Positions 1 to 5,956 of a DNA stretch of 8,415 bases are shown one piece after another (position 1 is the first letter of the stretch; the number at the start of each line of letters is the position of its first letter). Source of the DNA: an uncultured Bacilli bacterium (GTDB lineage Bacteria > Bacillota_I > Bacilli_A > RF39 > UBA660); contig CATKEA010000052.1 in NCBI GenBank assembly GCA_949746915.1, forward strand, positions 1-8,415, read 5' to 3'. The notes under the pieces were generated by a model. That model saw only the letters and a list, made by a program, of their open reading frames with translations. It made no database searches and had not been told where the DNA came from. The position numbers and the translations under genes were made by a program.

Positions 1-4
1 TCAT
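1..4 (-). CDS. Possible 5' end of a divergent gene (start codon only)
   Basis: Read on the minus strand, an ATG occupies positions 4 to 2. It is preceded 8 nt upstream by an A-rich Shine-Dalgarno-like AAAAAAGGA (positions 21 to 13). The other nearby minus-strand ATG (12 to 10) directly abuts the SD and meets a TGA stop after three codons, so it is not a credible start. Only four bases of the putative gene are inside the window, so nothing can be said about its product. The call rests only on SD spacing plus the otherwise unexplained 165-base gap upstream of cvpA. Confidence 0.3.
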
Positions 5-12
5 AAACTCAT

Positions 13-41
13 TCCTTTTTTCATATTATAATTATATTATA
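13..41 (-). promoter_or_regulatory. Candidate minus-strand -10 elements and SD for the divergent gene
   Basis: On the minus strand, two exact TATAAT hexamers occur (41 to 36 and 30 to 25), followed by the SD AAAAAAGGA (21 to 13). The distal hexamer would give a leader of about 25 nt. The proximal one would start transcription inside the SD and is less likely. No recognisable TTGACA-like -35 lies at the right distance for either, and TATAAT is cheap in sequence this AT-rich, so this is a weak call. Confidence 0.25.
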
Positions 42-48
42 ACAAAGA

Positions 49-89
49 TTAGGGATATTTTTATAAAAATATATTAAAAACATCCTTAA
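49..89. repeat. Imperfect inverted repeat in the intergenic region
   Basis: Arms 49-62 and 76-89 pair over 14 positions with one mismatch (57/81) and one G-T wobble (52/86), around a 13-nt AT loop. The outer part carries the only G/C block of the region (GGG opposite CCT). Nested within it, 55-72 is an exact 18-bp palindrome made only of A and T. The structure lies upstream of the cvpA promoter and is not followed by a T-run on either strand, so it does not look like a terminator. A protein-binding dyad between divergent promoters is possible but unproven. Confidence 0.45.
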
Positions 90-106
90 AATAAATAATA
101 TAGAAC

Positions 107-135
107 TTGCTAGTCTTGTTATAATATTGTATAAT
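107..135 (+). promoter_or_regulatory. Sigma-A-type promoter of cvpA-trxA
   Basis: The -35 TTGCTA (107-112) and an exact -10 TATAAT (130-135) are separated by 17 nt, which predicts a start near 142 and a leader of about 24 nt. A second TATAAT at 120-125 lies only 7 nt from the -35 and is unlikely to be the one used with it. Confidence 0.7.
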
Positions 136-137
136 TC

Positions 138-158
138 AGTTATACTAAGAAGGGAGTA
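138..158 (+). promoter_or_regulatory. cvpA leader segment shared with the popT leader, includes the RBS
   Basis: This segment contains TAAGAAGGGAGTA (146-158), identical to 5940-5952 ahead of the DUF368 gene. The similarity extends upstream to an AGTT(A/G)TAC block, with one substitution and one inserted base. The SD AAGGGAG ends 9 nt before the ATG at 166. Confidence 0.55.
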
Positions 159-165
159 AAATAAA

Positions 166-876
166 ATGAATATCATTGACATAATAATAATTTTAATGAT
201 TATCTTAGGTGGCTTAATTGGTTGGAAAAAAGGATTTTTTAAACAAACTGTTTCAACAATAGGAACAATTATCGTATTTATACTAGCATTTTATTTAAAA
301 AATCCACTTGCTGAATTTATCAGTTTACTTCTTCCATTTTTTGATTTTGGAGGAATATTCAAAGGTATAACAGCACTAAATATTATCTTGTATCAATTAA
401 TTTCATTTGTAATCATTTTAACTATTTTAACAGTTATCTTAAATGTTATAATTAAAGTCACTGGAATAGTTGAAAAAATACTAAAATTTACTATTATACT
501 AGGAATACCATCAAAAATACTAGGATTTTTTGTTGGTTTAATTGAAGCTTATGTTATAATATTTATAGTGTTATTTTTTGCATCACAACCAGCCTTTAAT
601 TTCCAACCATTAAATGAATCAAAAATAACACCTAAGATATTAGAATCAACTCCAATATTATCAAACATAGCAGGGGAAATGGTAAATACAGTTAATGATC
701 TATACTCTTTAGGAGATAAATATGTTTCAGAAACTGATTCCAATGCCTTTAATAAAGAAGCAATTGATATCATGCTAAAACATAAAATTATTACAGTTAA
801 TTATGTTGAAAAACTAATTGATAAAAATAAAATAAATATAGTTGGAATTGATTCAGTACTTAATAAATATAGATAG
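166..876 (+). CDS. cvpA: CvpA family membrane protein
   Basis: This 236-residue integral membrane protein belongs to the CvpA/colicin V production family. The N-terminus (residues 1-30) shows the family pattern: a hydrophobic helix starting MNIIDIIIIL, followed by the glycine/basic signature GGLIGWKKGFFKQ. Hydrophobic segments at about 3-19, 28-45, 68-97 and 108-139 give the expected four membrane helices. Residues 140-236 form a hydrophilic tail with no further helix, so the protein is longer than the roughly 160-180 residues common in the family. CvpA proteins have been linked to colicin V secretion and to envelope stress, but their biochemical role is unsettled. It is the first gene of a two-gene operon. 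The SD AAGGGAG at 150-156 fixes the ATG. It ends in TAG overlapped by the trxA SD. In Bacillus, cvpA lies upstream of polX and mutS2, which are absent here. Confidence 0.85.
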   Translation: MNIIDIIIILMIILGGLIGWKKGFFKQTVSTIGTIIVFILAFYLKNPLAEFISLLLPFFDFGGIFKGITALNIILYQLISFVIILTILTVILNVIIKVTGIVEKILKFTIILGIPSKILGFFVGLIEAYVIIFIVLFFASQPAFNFQPLNESKITPKILESTPILSNIAGEMVNTVNDLYSLGDKYVSETDSNAFNKEAIDIMLKHKIITVNYVEKLIDKNKINIVGIDSVLNKYR

Positions 877-885
877 GAGGATACT

Positions 886-1173
886 ATGAATTTTGATGAA
901 AAAATAAAAAATGGGGTAGTAGTAGTAGATTTCTTTGCAACATGGTGTGGTCCATGTAAAATGTTATCACCAATAATAGATGAAGTAGAACATGAAATGA
1001 GTGACATTGAATTTCTTAAGATTGATGTAGATAAAGAAGAAGAGTTAGCAAGAAAATTTGGTGTTATGTCTATTCCAACAGTAATCATTTTTAAAGATGG
1101 TGAAATTAAATCTCAAAATGTTGGCTTTATGTCCAAAGATGAGATTATTGAAATGATTAATACTGCTAAATAA
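886..1173 (+). CDS. trxA: Thioredoxin (short form)
   Basis: This is a 95-residue cytoplasmic thiol-disulfide oxidoreductase. It has the redox motif WCGPC (W20, C21, C24) after the VVVVDFFAT strand, and the cis-proline loop SIPT (P64) followed by VIIFKDGE. These identify a classical thioredoxin rather than a glutaredoxin or a DsbA-like protein. It is about ten residues shorter than typical thioredoxin (105-108), missing the usual first strand before the first helix. An upstream start is excluded because the cvpA stop (874-876) is in the same reading frame and no other start lies between. The SD AGGAGG (875-880), overlapping that stop, sits 5 nt before the ATG. It is cotranscribed with cvpA (9-nt gap) and followed by a terminator. 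Its partner would be thioredoxin reductase, which is not in this window. Confidence 0.93.
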   Translation: MNFDEKIKNGVVVVDFFATWCGPCKMLSPIIDEVEHEMSDIEFLKIDVDKEEELARKFGVMSIPTVIIFKDGEIKSQNVGFMSKDEIIEMINTAK

Positions 1174-1194
1174 AATATAATAAATTAAGCTTTG

Positions 1195-1222
1195 AAAAAT
1201 GACACTTGTTGTCATTTTTTTT
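1195..1222 (+). terminator. Intrinsic terminator of cvpA-trxA
   Basis: A 10-bp stem AAAAATGACA (1195-1204) pairs with TGTCATTTTT (1210-1219) around a 5-nt loop, with a T-run continuing to 1222. It starts 21 nt after the trxA stop. The A-run on the left arm could make it partly bidirectional, but nothing convergent is present. Confidence 0.85.
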
Positions 1223-1231
1223 ATATTTTTA

Positions 1232-1261
1232 TTGGTAAATTAAAAATTATTGTCGTATAAT
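1232..1261 (+). promoter_or_regulatory. Promoter of the fused ABC transporter gene
   Basis: TTGGTA (1232-1237) and an exact TATAAT (1256-1261) are separated by 18 nt, directly after the preceding terminator. The predicted start near 1268 gives a leader of about 23 nt containing the SD AAAGGAGG (1277-1284). Confidence 0.6.
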
Positions 1262-1290
1262 TATAAATAGAGCTTTAAAGGAGGAAAAAA

Positions 1291-3576
1291 ATGTTAGAAT
1301 TAAAACATATTAAAAAAAGTTACACAACAGGTACGTTTACACAACATGCTTTAAAAGATGTTAACTTAAAGTTTAGAAAAAATGAATTTGTAGCTATACT
1401 AGGTCCAAGTGGATCTGGAAAGACTACAATGCTAAATATTATAGGTGGTTTAGACCGCTATAACGCAGGAGACTTAATAATTAATGGAAAATCAACTACT
1501 AAATTCAAAGATACTGATTGGGACAGCTATCGTAATAACTGTATTGGATTTATATTTCAAAGCTATAATCTGATATCTCATATTAGCGTTTTAGACAATG
1601 TTGAGATGGGAATGACGCTAAGTGGAATTAGTCAAAAACGACGTCGGAAAAAAGCTTTAGAAGTTTTAGAAAAAGTTGGGTTAAAAGCTCATGCACATAA
1701 AAAGCCTAATCAATTATCAGGAGGACAAATGCAAAGAGTCGCAATTGCGCGTGCTCTTGCTAATAATCCAGACATTATTTTAGCAGATGAACCAACAGGA
1801 GCACTAGATTCAGAAACAAGTGTACAAATTATGGAATTAATCAAAGAAATAGCTAAAGATAAATTAGTTATTATGGTAACTCATAATCCAGAACTTGCCA
1901 AAAGCTATGCTACAAGAATAGTTGAATTTAAAGATGGAGAACTATTAAGTGATTCCAATCCAATTACAGAAGAAGAAGAGATAACAGATAAATTCAAAAT
2001 TAAGAAAACAGCTATGAACTTTAAAACGGCACTAAAATTATCTTTTAACAATATCAAAACAAAGAAAGGAAGAACTATTATTACATCATTTGCCTCATCT
2101 ATAGGTATTATAGGTATCGCTTTAATTTTAGCATTATCTAATGGTTTTGATATACAAATAGACAACTTTGAAAGAGATACTTTATCAAATATGCCAATTG
2201 TAGTAAGTACTGAAGCCCTAAAAACGGAAGAAATAAAACCAACAACAAAAGAAAAAAAGAAGTACCCAAAAGAGCAAGTCATATATCCAGTAGAATCTCA
2301 AATGGATCAAATGTCACACACAAATAAAATAACTAATGAATATATTGACTATATAAAAAATATCAATAAGGAATTAGTATCAGGAATGGTATATTCGCGT
2401 CTTACAAATTTAAACATTATTACTAAAACAAATGATACATATAAACCACTTGGCTTAAATAGTAGCAATTTTATAACTATTCCAGAAAAAATGGACTATT
2501 CATTTTCTGGAAGCGTAATTGATAATTATTATGATATAATATATGGTAGAGTACCAGAATCTAAAGATGAATTATTATTAATCGTTGATAATAAAAATCA
2601 ATTAGACAAAACAGTACTTGAAGCTTTAGGATTTGATAAAGAAAAAGAATCATATACATTTGAAGATATACTTAAGGCTGACTTAAAAGTTGTTTTTAAT
2701 GATGATTATTATAAAAGTAAAAATGGTTCTTTTACAATCAATACTGATTTAAAACAATTATATAATAGTAAGAATTCATTAAAATTAAAAATAGTTGGTA
2801 TTATACGTGGTAAAGAAGATAAAGAAATGATGACTCATGGTTCTGGATTATCATATTCTTCTAAACTAACTGATTATGTAATATCTATAAACAAAGATTC
2901 AAAAATTGTAAAAGCCCAAGAAAAAACGGATTATAATATTTTAAATAATAAATTATTTTCAGAACAAGATGGTACAAAAGAAGATATTTTAAGTTATCTT
3001 GGAAGTGAAATAACTCCAATAGCAGTAAGTATCTATCCTAAAGATTTTGATTCAAAAGAAGAAATATTAGAATATCTTGATAAATATAATACTGGAAAAA
3101 AAGATGAAGATAAAATTATATATAACGATTATGGGGCAATGATTTCATCTCTATCTAGTGGAATTATGTCAGCCATAACTATTGTTTTAATAGCTTTTTC
3201 ATCAATTTCATTAATTGTATCATCAATAATGATTGGAATTATTACATATATTTCAGTTCTTGAAAGAACTAAAGAAATTGGAGTATTACGTAGCTTAGGT
3301 GCTAGAAAAAAAGACATAAAACGTGTCTTTACAGCAGAAACGGTAATCATTGGTCTTTCATCAGGAATTCTTGGAATTATAATAGCTGTTTTATTAACTA
3401 TACCAGTTAATTCAATTATTAAAAATATCACAGATTTATCTAATGTAGCTAAACTAAATCCAATTCATGCTATAATACTAGTATTAATAAGTTTATCTCT
3501 TACTGTCATTGGGGGACTTATACCATCTAATATGGCAAGCAAAAAAGATCCAGTAGACGCTTTAAGAACTGAATAA
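1291..3576 (+). CDS. MacB-type ABC transporter, fused ATPase and FtsX-type permease
   Basis: The N-terminal ATPase (residues about 1-220) is of the LolD/MacB type. It has Walker A GPSGSGKTT (38-46), Q-loop Q90, signature LSGGQ (142-146), Walker B IILADEP (162-168), D-loop ALDS (171-174) and H-loop H198. A charged linker (about 225-245) leads to the permease: TM1 about 263-284, a large extracytoplasmic domain of roughly 335 residues (285-620), then TM2-TM4 at about 622-655, 682-708 and 724-745. The segment ERTKEIGVLRSLGARKKDI (658-676) is the typical FtsX coupling motif, and the C-terminus DPVDALRTE is MacB-like. At 761 residues it is longer than Escherichia coli MacB (about 650), mainly because of the extracytoplasmic domain. 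The family works by mechanotransmission and exports peptides, toxins or lipoproteins, or confers antimicrobial peptide resistance. The substrate cannot be inferred here, since no two-component system or MacA-like adaptor is adjacent. It is monocistronic, with SD AAAGGAGG 6 nt before the ATG. Confidence 0.92.
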   Translation: MLELKHIKKSYTTGTFTQHALKDVNLKFRKNEFVAILGPSGSGKTTMLNIIGGLDRYNAGDLIINGKSTTKFKDTDWDSYRNNCIGFIFQSYNLISHISVLDNVEMGMTLSGISQKRRRKKALEVLEKVGLKAHAHKKPNQLSGGQMQRVAIARALANNPDIILADEPTGALDSETSVQIMELIKEIAKDKLVIMVTHNPELAKSYATRIVEFKDGELLSDSNPITEEEEITDKFKIKKTAMNFKTALKLSFNNIKTKKGRTIITSFASSIGIIGIALILALSNGFDIQIDNFERDTLSNMPIVVSTEALKTEEIKPTTKEKKKYPKEQVIYPVESQMDQMSHTNKITNEYIDYIKNINKELVSGMVYSRLTNLNIITKTNDTYKPLGLNSSNFITIPEKMDYSFSGSVIDNYYDIIYGRVPESKDELLLIVDNKNQLDKTVLEALGFDKEKESYTFEDILKADLKVVFNDDYYKSKNGSFTINTDLKQLYNSKNSLKLKIVGIIRGKEDKEMMTHGSGLSYSSKLTDYVISINKDSKIVKAQEKTDYNILNNKLFSEQDGTKEDILSYLGSEITPIAVSIYPKDFDSKEEILEYLDKYNTGKKDEDKIIYNDYGAMISSLSSGIMSAITIVLIAFSSISLIVSSIMIGIITYISVLERTKEIGVLRSLGARKKDIKRVFTAETVIIGLSSGILGIIIAVLLTIPVNSIIKNITDLSNVAKLNPIHAIILVLISLSLTVIGGLIPSNMASKKDPVDALRTE

Positions 3577-3585
3577 TATTTTTAT

Positions 3586-3619
3586 AAAAACTTTCCTAAA
3601 ATATAGTAGGAAAGTTTTT
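3586..3619 (+). terminator. Intrinsic terminator after the ABC transporter
   Basis: A perfect 13-bp stem AAAAACTTTCCTA (3586-3598) pairs with TAGGAAAGTTTTT (3607-3619) around an 8-nt loop. The 5-T run forms the distal arm. It lies 9 nt after the stop codon. The symmetrical A/T tails would allow action on both strands. From here to 3691 I see no gene or signal. Confidence 0.85.
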
Positions 3620-3691
3620 GTTATGTAGCCAAAGTTATCTAAAAGAATTTATTATTTAAAAGCCATAAATTGGTAGTTGTTATGTCTAGTA

Positions 3692-3720
3692 TTGACAAAA
3701 ATGTTATAATATGCTATAAT
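3692..3720 (+). promoter_or_regulatory. Full-consensus extended -10 promoter of the coiled-coil gene
   Basis: An exact TTGACA (3692-3697), a 17-nt spacer and an exact TATAAT (3715-3720) preceded by TGC (3712-3714) give both consensus hexamers plus the TGn extended -10 element. The -10 region is a 10-bp tandem duplication: TATAATATG occurs at 3705-3713 and again at 3715-3723. The start is predicted near 3727, leaving a leader of about 44 nt. It is the strongest promoter by sequence in the window. Confidence 0.88.
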
Positions 3721-3770
3721 ATGAAACACATTATGAATGTTACTATCAAAAGAATAAAAGGGTGGTTTAT

Positions 3771-5852
3771 ATGAGATTAAAAGAAAAGCCAAATGGATTA
3801 AAAAATAAGAATACTAAAGAAAAAAAAGTAAATTTTTTTAAAGCTAGTTCAATAAACAAAAATCAAAGAGATTATTTACAAACAATAATTGAAGAACAAC
3901 AAATAAATTTAAATAATATTGAAAATCAAATAAAGCAAATTTTAAATGACACTTATACTAAAAATCATAGCGAAAAAATTTTTGATAAATTATATATTAA
4001 TTTAATGAATGATCTTGATTACTTTTTAGAACAATGCCAAAGTTTAAAAGAGCAAGTTGAATATTTACATTTAGAAGAGTACTATTCAAAAATAAGAACC
4101 TTAGCAAAAAATGCTACAAATTACAAAAAGAACTTTCCTGCTACAAAAGAACTTGCTTGTCAGTACGTTGATAAAAAAGTATATCGATTATATACTATCA
4201 AATTCAAAGCAGAAGAAACACGATTTATTACTAGTATCAACTCTCGCTTAAATAACTTATTAATAAATGCCAACAAAATGAACGAACAGACTTACCATGA
4301 CTTGTTAAAACAAATTCAAAAAGATATAGAAAGTCATGAGCAAGCATACTCAATTTATTATGATTTTACTACTAAATATGGATTTAAAGAAGATTTAGAA
4401 AGTTTTAATAAATTATATAATGATTTACAAAGCAAAAAAATAATACTTAATACACCATATTATAATGTCCGAATAAATGATAAAAAAAGTTTTTCTACAA
4501 AAAAGATAACAGAATTAAAACAGCAGCTAGCTGAATATAATCAAAAATTAGCAAATTTAGAATCATTAAGGAATAAAGAGGCACTTTTATTAATTGAAGC
4601 CAAAATAGATGCAACTGCACTATTAAATAGCCTTACTTATTTTGTTAATAATTTTGATAGAATAACAAATGAAACAACTGAAAAAATAGTTATGACAGAA
4701 GCTGAAATACTTGAGTGTAGTGTAAGAAGTAAAGAGATAACTAAAGAGATTATTCGTCTTTCAAAAGTAGAAAGAACAAACACTAAATACCAAGTAGAAC
4801 AAAATCAGAAAGCTAAATTAACTAGACTTCAACAAGAAATCAAATTAGAAAAAGAGGCTAAAGAACTAGAATTAGCACTTTTAACTGGTGAGGATTTAGA
4901 AATAAAGCAATCTTCCCAATCATCAAAAAGTAGTCTTATAACTTCAACTGCCAAATTATTAAAACTAGAAAAGCAATTATTAGAATTAGAAAAACTTGGT
5001 CAAATAAGAAATGATATTTATTTAAATTTAAAAGTTGAATATATTGATACAATTAAAGAAGTAACCAGTTTAAAATATTATGATGAACATAAAGAACAAA
5101 TTAAAACTCCACTTGATCAAGATATCTTAACAGTTAAGCAAAATATTGAAGGATTATTAGCAAAAAAGAAAGTAGCAAGTACAGAAATGTTTAGGATCTA
5201 TGGATTAAAATCACTAACTAAATTAAATGCAACTGAATATACATGTTTAAATAATTACGAAATTCAAATAGCCAGTATTAAAAAAGAGATTTTTGAAAAT
5301 GAAGTAAAACTAGTTCCACTATTAAGTAAAAAAGAAGAGGAAGAATATCTAGAAAATCATCAAGCATCTAATACCATAGAACAAAAACTAGTTTCAAAAC
5401 AAGCATATAGTGTAGGTATTAGCAAATATTTGGAAGAATTAGAAAGATTAGGATTTGTAAATACTTCTAACTATTTAGATGCAAAATTAAAATCAATAGA
5501 TATACAATATGATATTACAAGTTTAAAGTATTACATAGATTATTTACCAAAAGCCTTAACACCAAGAGATTTAGAAGTGTTAAGATTAAACGCTGAAGTA
5601 AATGGTCATATGGCAAGAGCTATAGCAATTGAAAATGAATTAGAAAGACTTACTCAATTACCTAATACTATTAATAATAATCCATTAAAATCACATATTA
5701 TTACTTTAAAAAGTATGCACAAACATGATTCAAAAGAATCTGAATTAAAAAAAGTAAAACAAGAAACAATAACTAAAGTAATTGATTTTAATAGTAAAAA
5801 AGAATCTATACATGATATGCCAAAAAAAAGCAAAATTAAGTCAATAAATTAG
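3771..5852 (+). CDS. Coiled-coil-rich repeat protein of unknown function
   Basis: I do not recognise this 693-residue protein. It is rich in K, E, L, N, I and Q, contains no tryptophan, has no signal peptide and shows no membrane segment, so it is probably cytoplasmic. Heptad-like helical stretches appear at about 249-277, 349-371 and 395-410. Residues 403-461 and 554-612 align without gaps at an offset of 151 with 22 of 59 identical, including the shared block TSLKYY (432-437 and 583-588). A more diverged third copy surrounds SLTYF (287-291). The basic N-terminus (K-rich, first ~20 residues) and the basic C-terminus could contact nucleic acid, membrane or a partner. An in-frame GTG at 3762 lies inside the SD-like GGGTGG, so the ATG at 3771 is the better start. 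It has its own strong promoter and terminator. A cytoskeletal, scaffold or SMC-like role is conceivable, but I see no ATPase or other catalytic motif. Confidence 0.85.
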   Translation: MRLKEKPNGLKNKNTKEKKVNFFKASSINKNQRDYLQTIIEEQQINLNNIENQIKQILNDTYTKNHSEKIFDKLYINLMNDLDYFLEQCQSLKEQVEYLHLEEYYSKIRTLAKNATNYKKNFPATKELACQYVDKKVYRLYTIKFKAEETRFITSINSRLNNLLINANKMNEQTYHDLLKQIQKDIESHEQAYSIYYDFTTKYGFKEDLESFNKLYNDLQSKKIILNTPYYNVRINDKKSFSTKKITELKQQLAEYNQKLANLESLRNKEALLLIEAKIDATALLNSLTYFVNNFDRITNETTEKIVMTEAEILECSVRSKEITKEIIRLSKVERTNTKYQVEQNQKAKLTRLQQEIKLEKEAKELELALLTGEDLEIKQSSQSSKSSLITSTAKLLKLEKQLLELEKLGQIRNDIYLNLKVEYIDTIKEVTSLKYYDEHKEQIKTPLDQDILTVKQNIEGLLAKKKVASTEMFRIYGLKSLTKLNATEYTCLNNYEIQIASIKKEIFENEVKLVPLLSKKEEEEYLENHQASNTIEQKLVSKQAYSVGISKYLEELERLGFVNTSNYLDAKLKSIDIQYDITSLKYYIDYLPKALTPRDLEVLRLNAEVNGHMARAIAIENELERLTQLPNTINNNPLKSHIITLKSMHKHDSKESELKKVKQETITKVIDFNSKKESIHDMPKKSKIKSIN
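4542..4724 (+). repeat. Degenerate first copy of the internal protein repeat
   Basis: Protein residues about 258-318 resemble the two clearer copies downstream: a leucine-rich helix (LESLRNKEALL), then AK, then SLTYF in the position of TSLKYY, then T and an acidic-hydrophobic patch ending in IL. Small gaps are needed to align it, so this copy is tentative. Confidence 0.4.
4977..5153 (+). repeat. Internal protein repeat, copy 2
   Basis: Encodes residues 403-461 of the coiled-coil protein. It aligns gaplessly with residues 554-612 (22 of 59 identical). Shared landmarks are LxLExLG, YLxxK, ID, TSLKYY, TPxD and a final G. The weaker similarity continues upstream at the same register to about residue 380. 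Confidence 0.75.
5430..5606 (+). repeat. Internal protein repeat, copy 3
   Basis: Encodes residues 554-612 and pairs with copy 2 at a constant offset of 151 residues (453 bp). The similarity is at protein level and the DNA has diverged, so this is an old duplication rather than a recent slippage product. Confidence 0.75.
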
Positions 5853-5893
5853 AAAAAGAATATTTAAACTAATATTCTTTTTCTTTATATTTT
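5851..5893 (+). terminator. Intrinsic terminator of the coiled-coil gene
   Basis: A perfect 14-bp stem AGAAAAAGAATATT (5851-5864) pairs with AATATTCTTTTTCT (5871-5884) around a 6-nt loop, followed by a T-rich tail to 5893. The left arm begins inside the TAG stop codon (5850-5852), so coding sequence and terminator overlap. Confidence 0.85.
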
Positions 5894-5898
5894 AATAA

Positions 5899-5927
5899 TT
5901 GTTGTATCATTAAACATATGATATAAT
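5899..5927 (+). promoter_or_regulatory. Promoter of the popT-uppP-ZIP operon
   Basis: TTGTTG (5899-5904) and an exact TATAAT (5922-5927) are separated by 17 nt, immediately after the preceding terminator. The -35 matches only the TTG of the consensus, so the promoter may be moderate or activator-assisted. Confidence 0.6.
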
Positions 5928-5930
5928 GTT

Positions 5931-5952
5931 AGTTGTACATAAGAAGGGAGTA
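5931..5952 (+). promoter_or_regulatory. popT leader segment shared with the cvpA leader, includes the RBS
   Basis: Near-copy of 138-158 ahead of cvpA: the 13-mer TAAGAAGGGAGTA is identical and the upstream AGTTGTAC differs by one base. The SD GAAGGGAG ends 6 nt before the ATG at 5957. Confidence 0.55.
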
Positions 5953-5956
5953 GAAA

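Noticed and set aside
27..36. TATAATTATA palindrome near the left edge
   Set aside because: A ten-base A/T palindrome is expected by chance in sequence of this composition.
915..926. Short GTA trinucleotide run in trxA
   Set aside because: Four units encode the normal VVVV strand of thioredoxin. It is too short for a convincing phase-variation tract.
549..1088. Minus-strand open frames over cvpA and trxA
   Set aside because: They overlap conserved genes on the other strand and show no family features or promoter logic.
1195..1222. Possible riboswitch or attenuator upstream of the ABC transporter gene
   Set aside because: The hairpin precedes the transporter promoter and follows trxA closely. 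It is a simple terminator, and the transporter leader (about 23 nt) is too short for a riboswitch.
1905..2282. Minus-strand open frame of about 125 codons inside the ABC transporter gene
   Set aside because: It is antisense to a well-supported conserved gene, with no recognisable domain. Long antisense frames are expected from the skewed codon use.
3762..3770. Upstream GTG as start of the coiled-coil gene
   Set aside because: The GTG is part of the SD-like GGGTGG and has no RBS of its own. ATG 3771 is well spaced from it.
3682..3774. Small + strand ORF (30 codons from 3682; internal starts at 3721 and 3733) whose TGA overlaps the coiled-coil start as ATGA
   Set aside because: The first start lies upstream of the strong promoter, the later starts sit at or before the predicted transcript 5' end, and none has an SD. 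The frame is probably open by chance.
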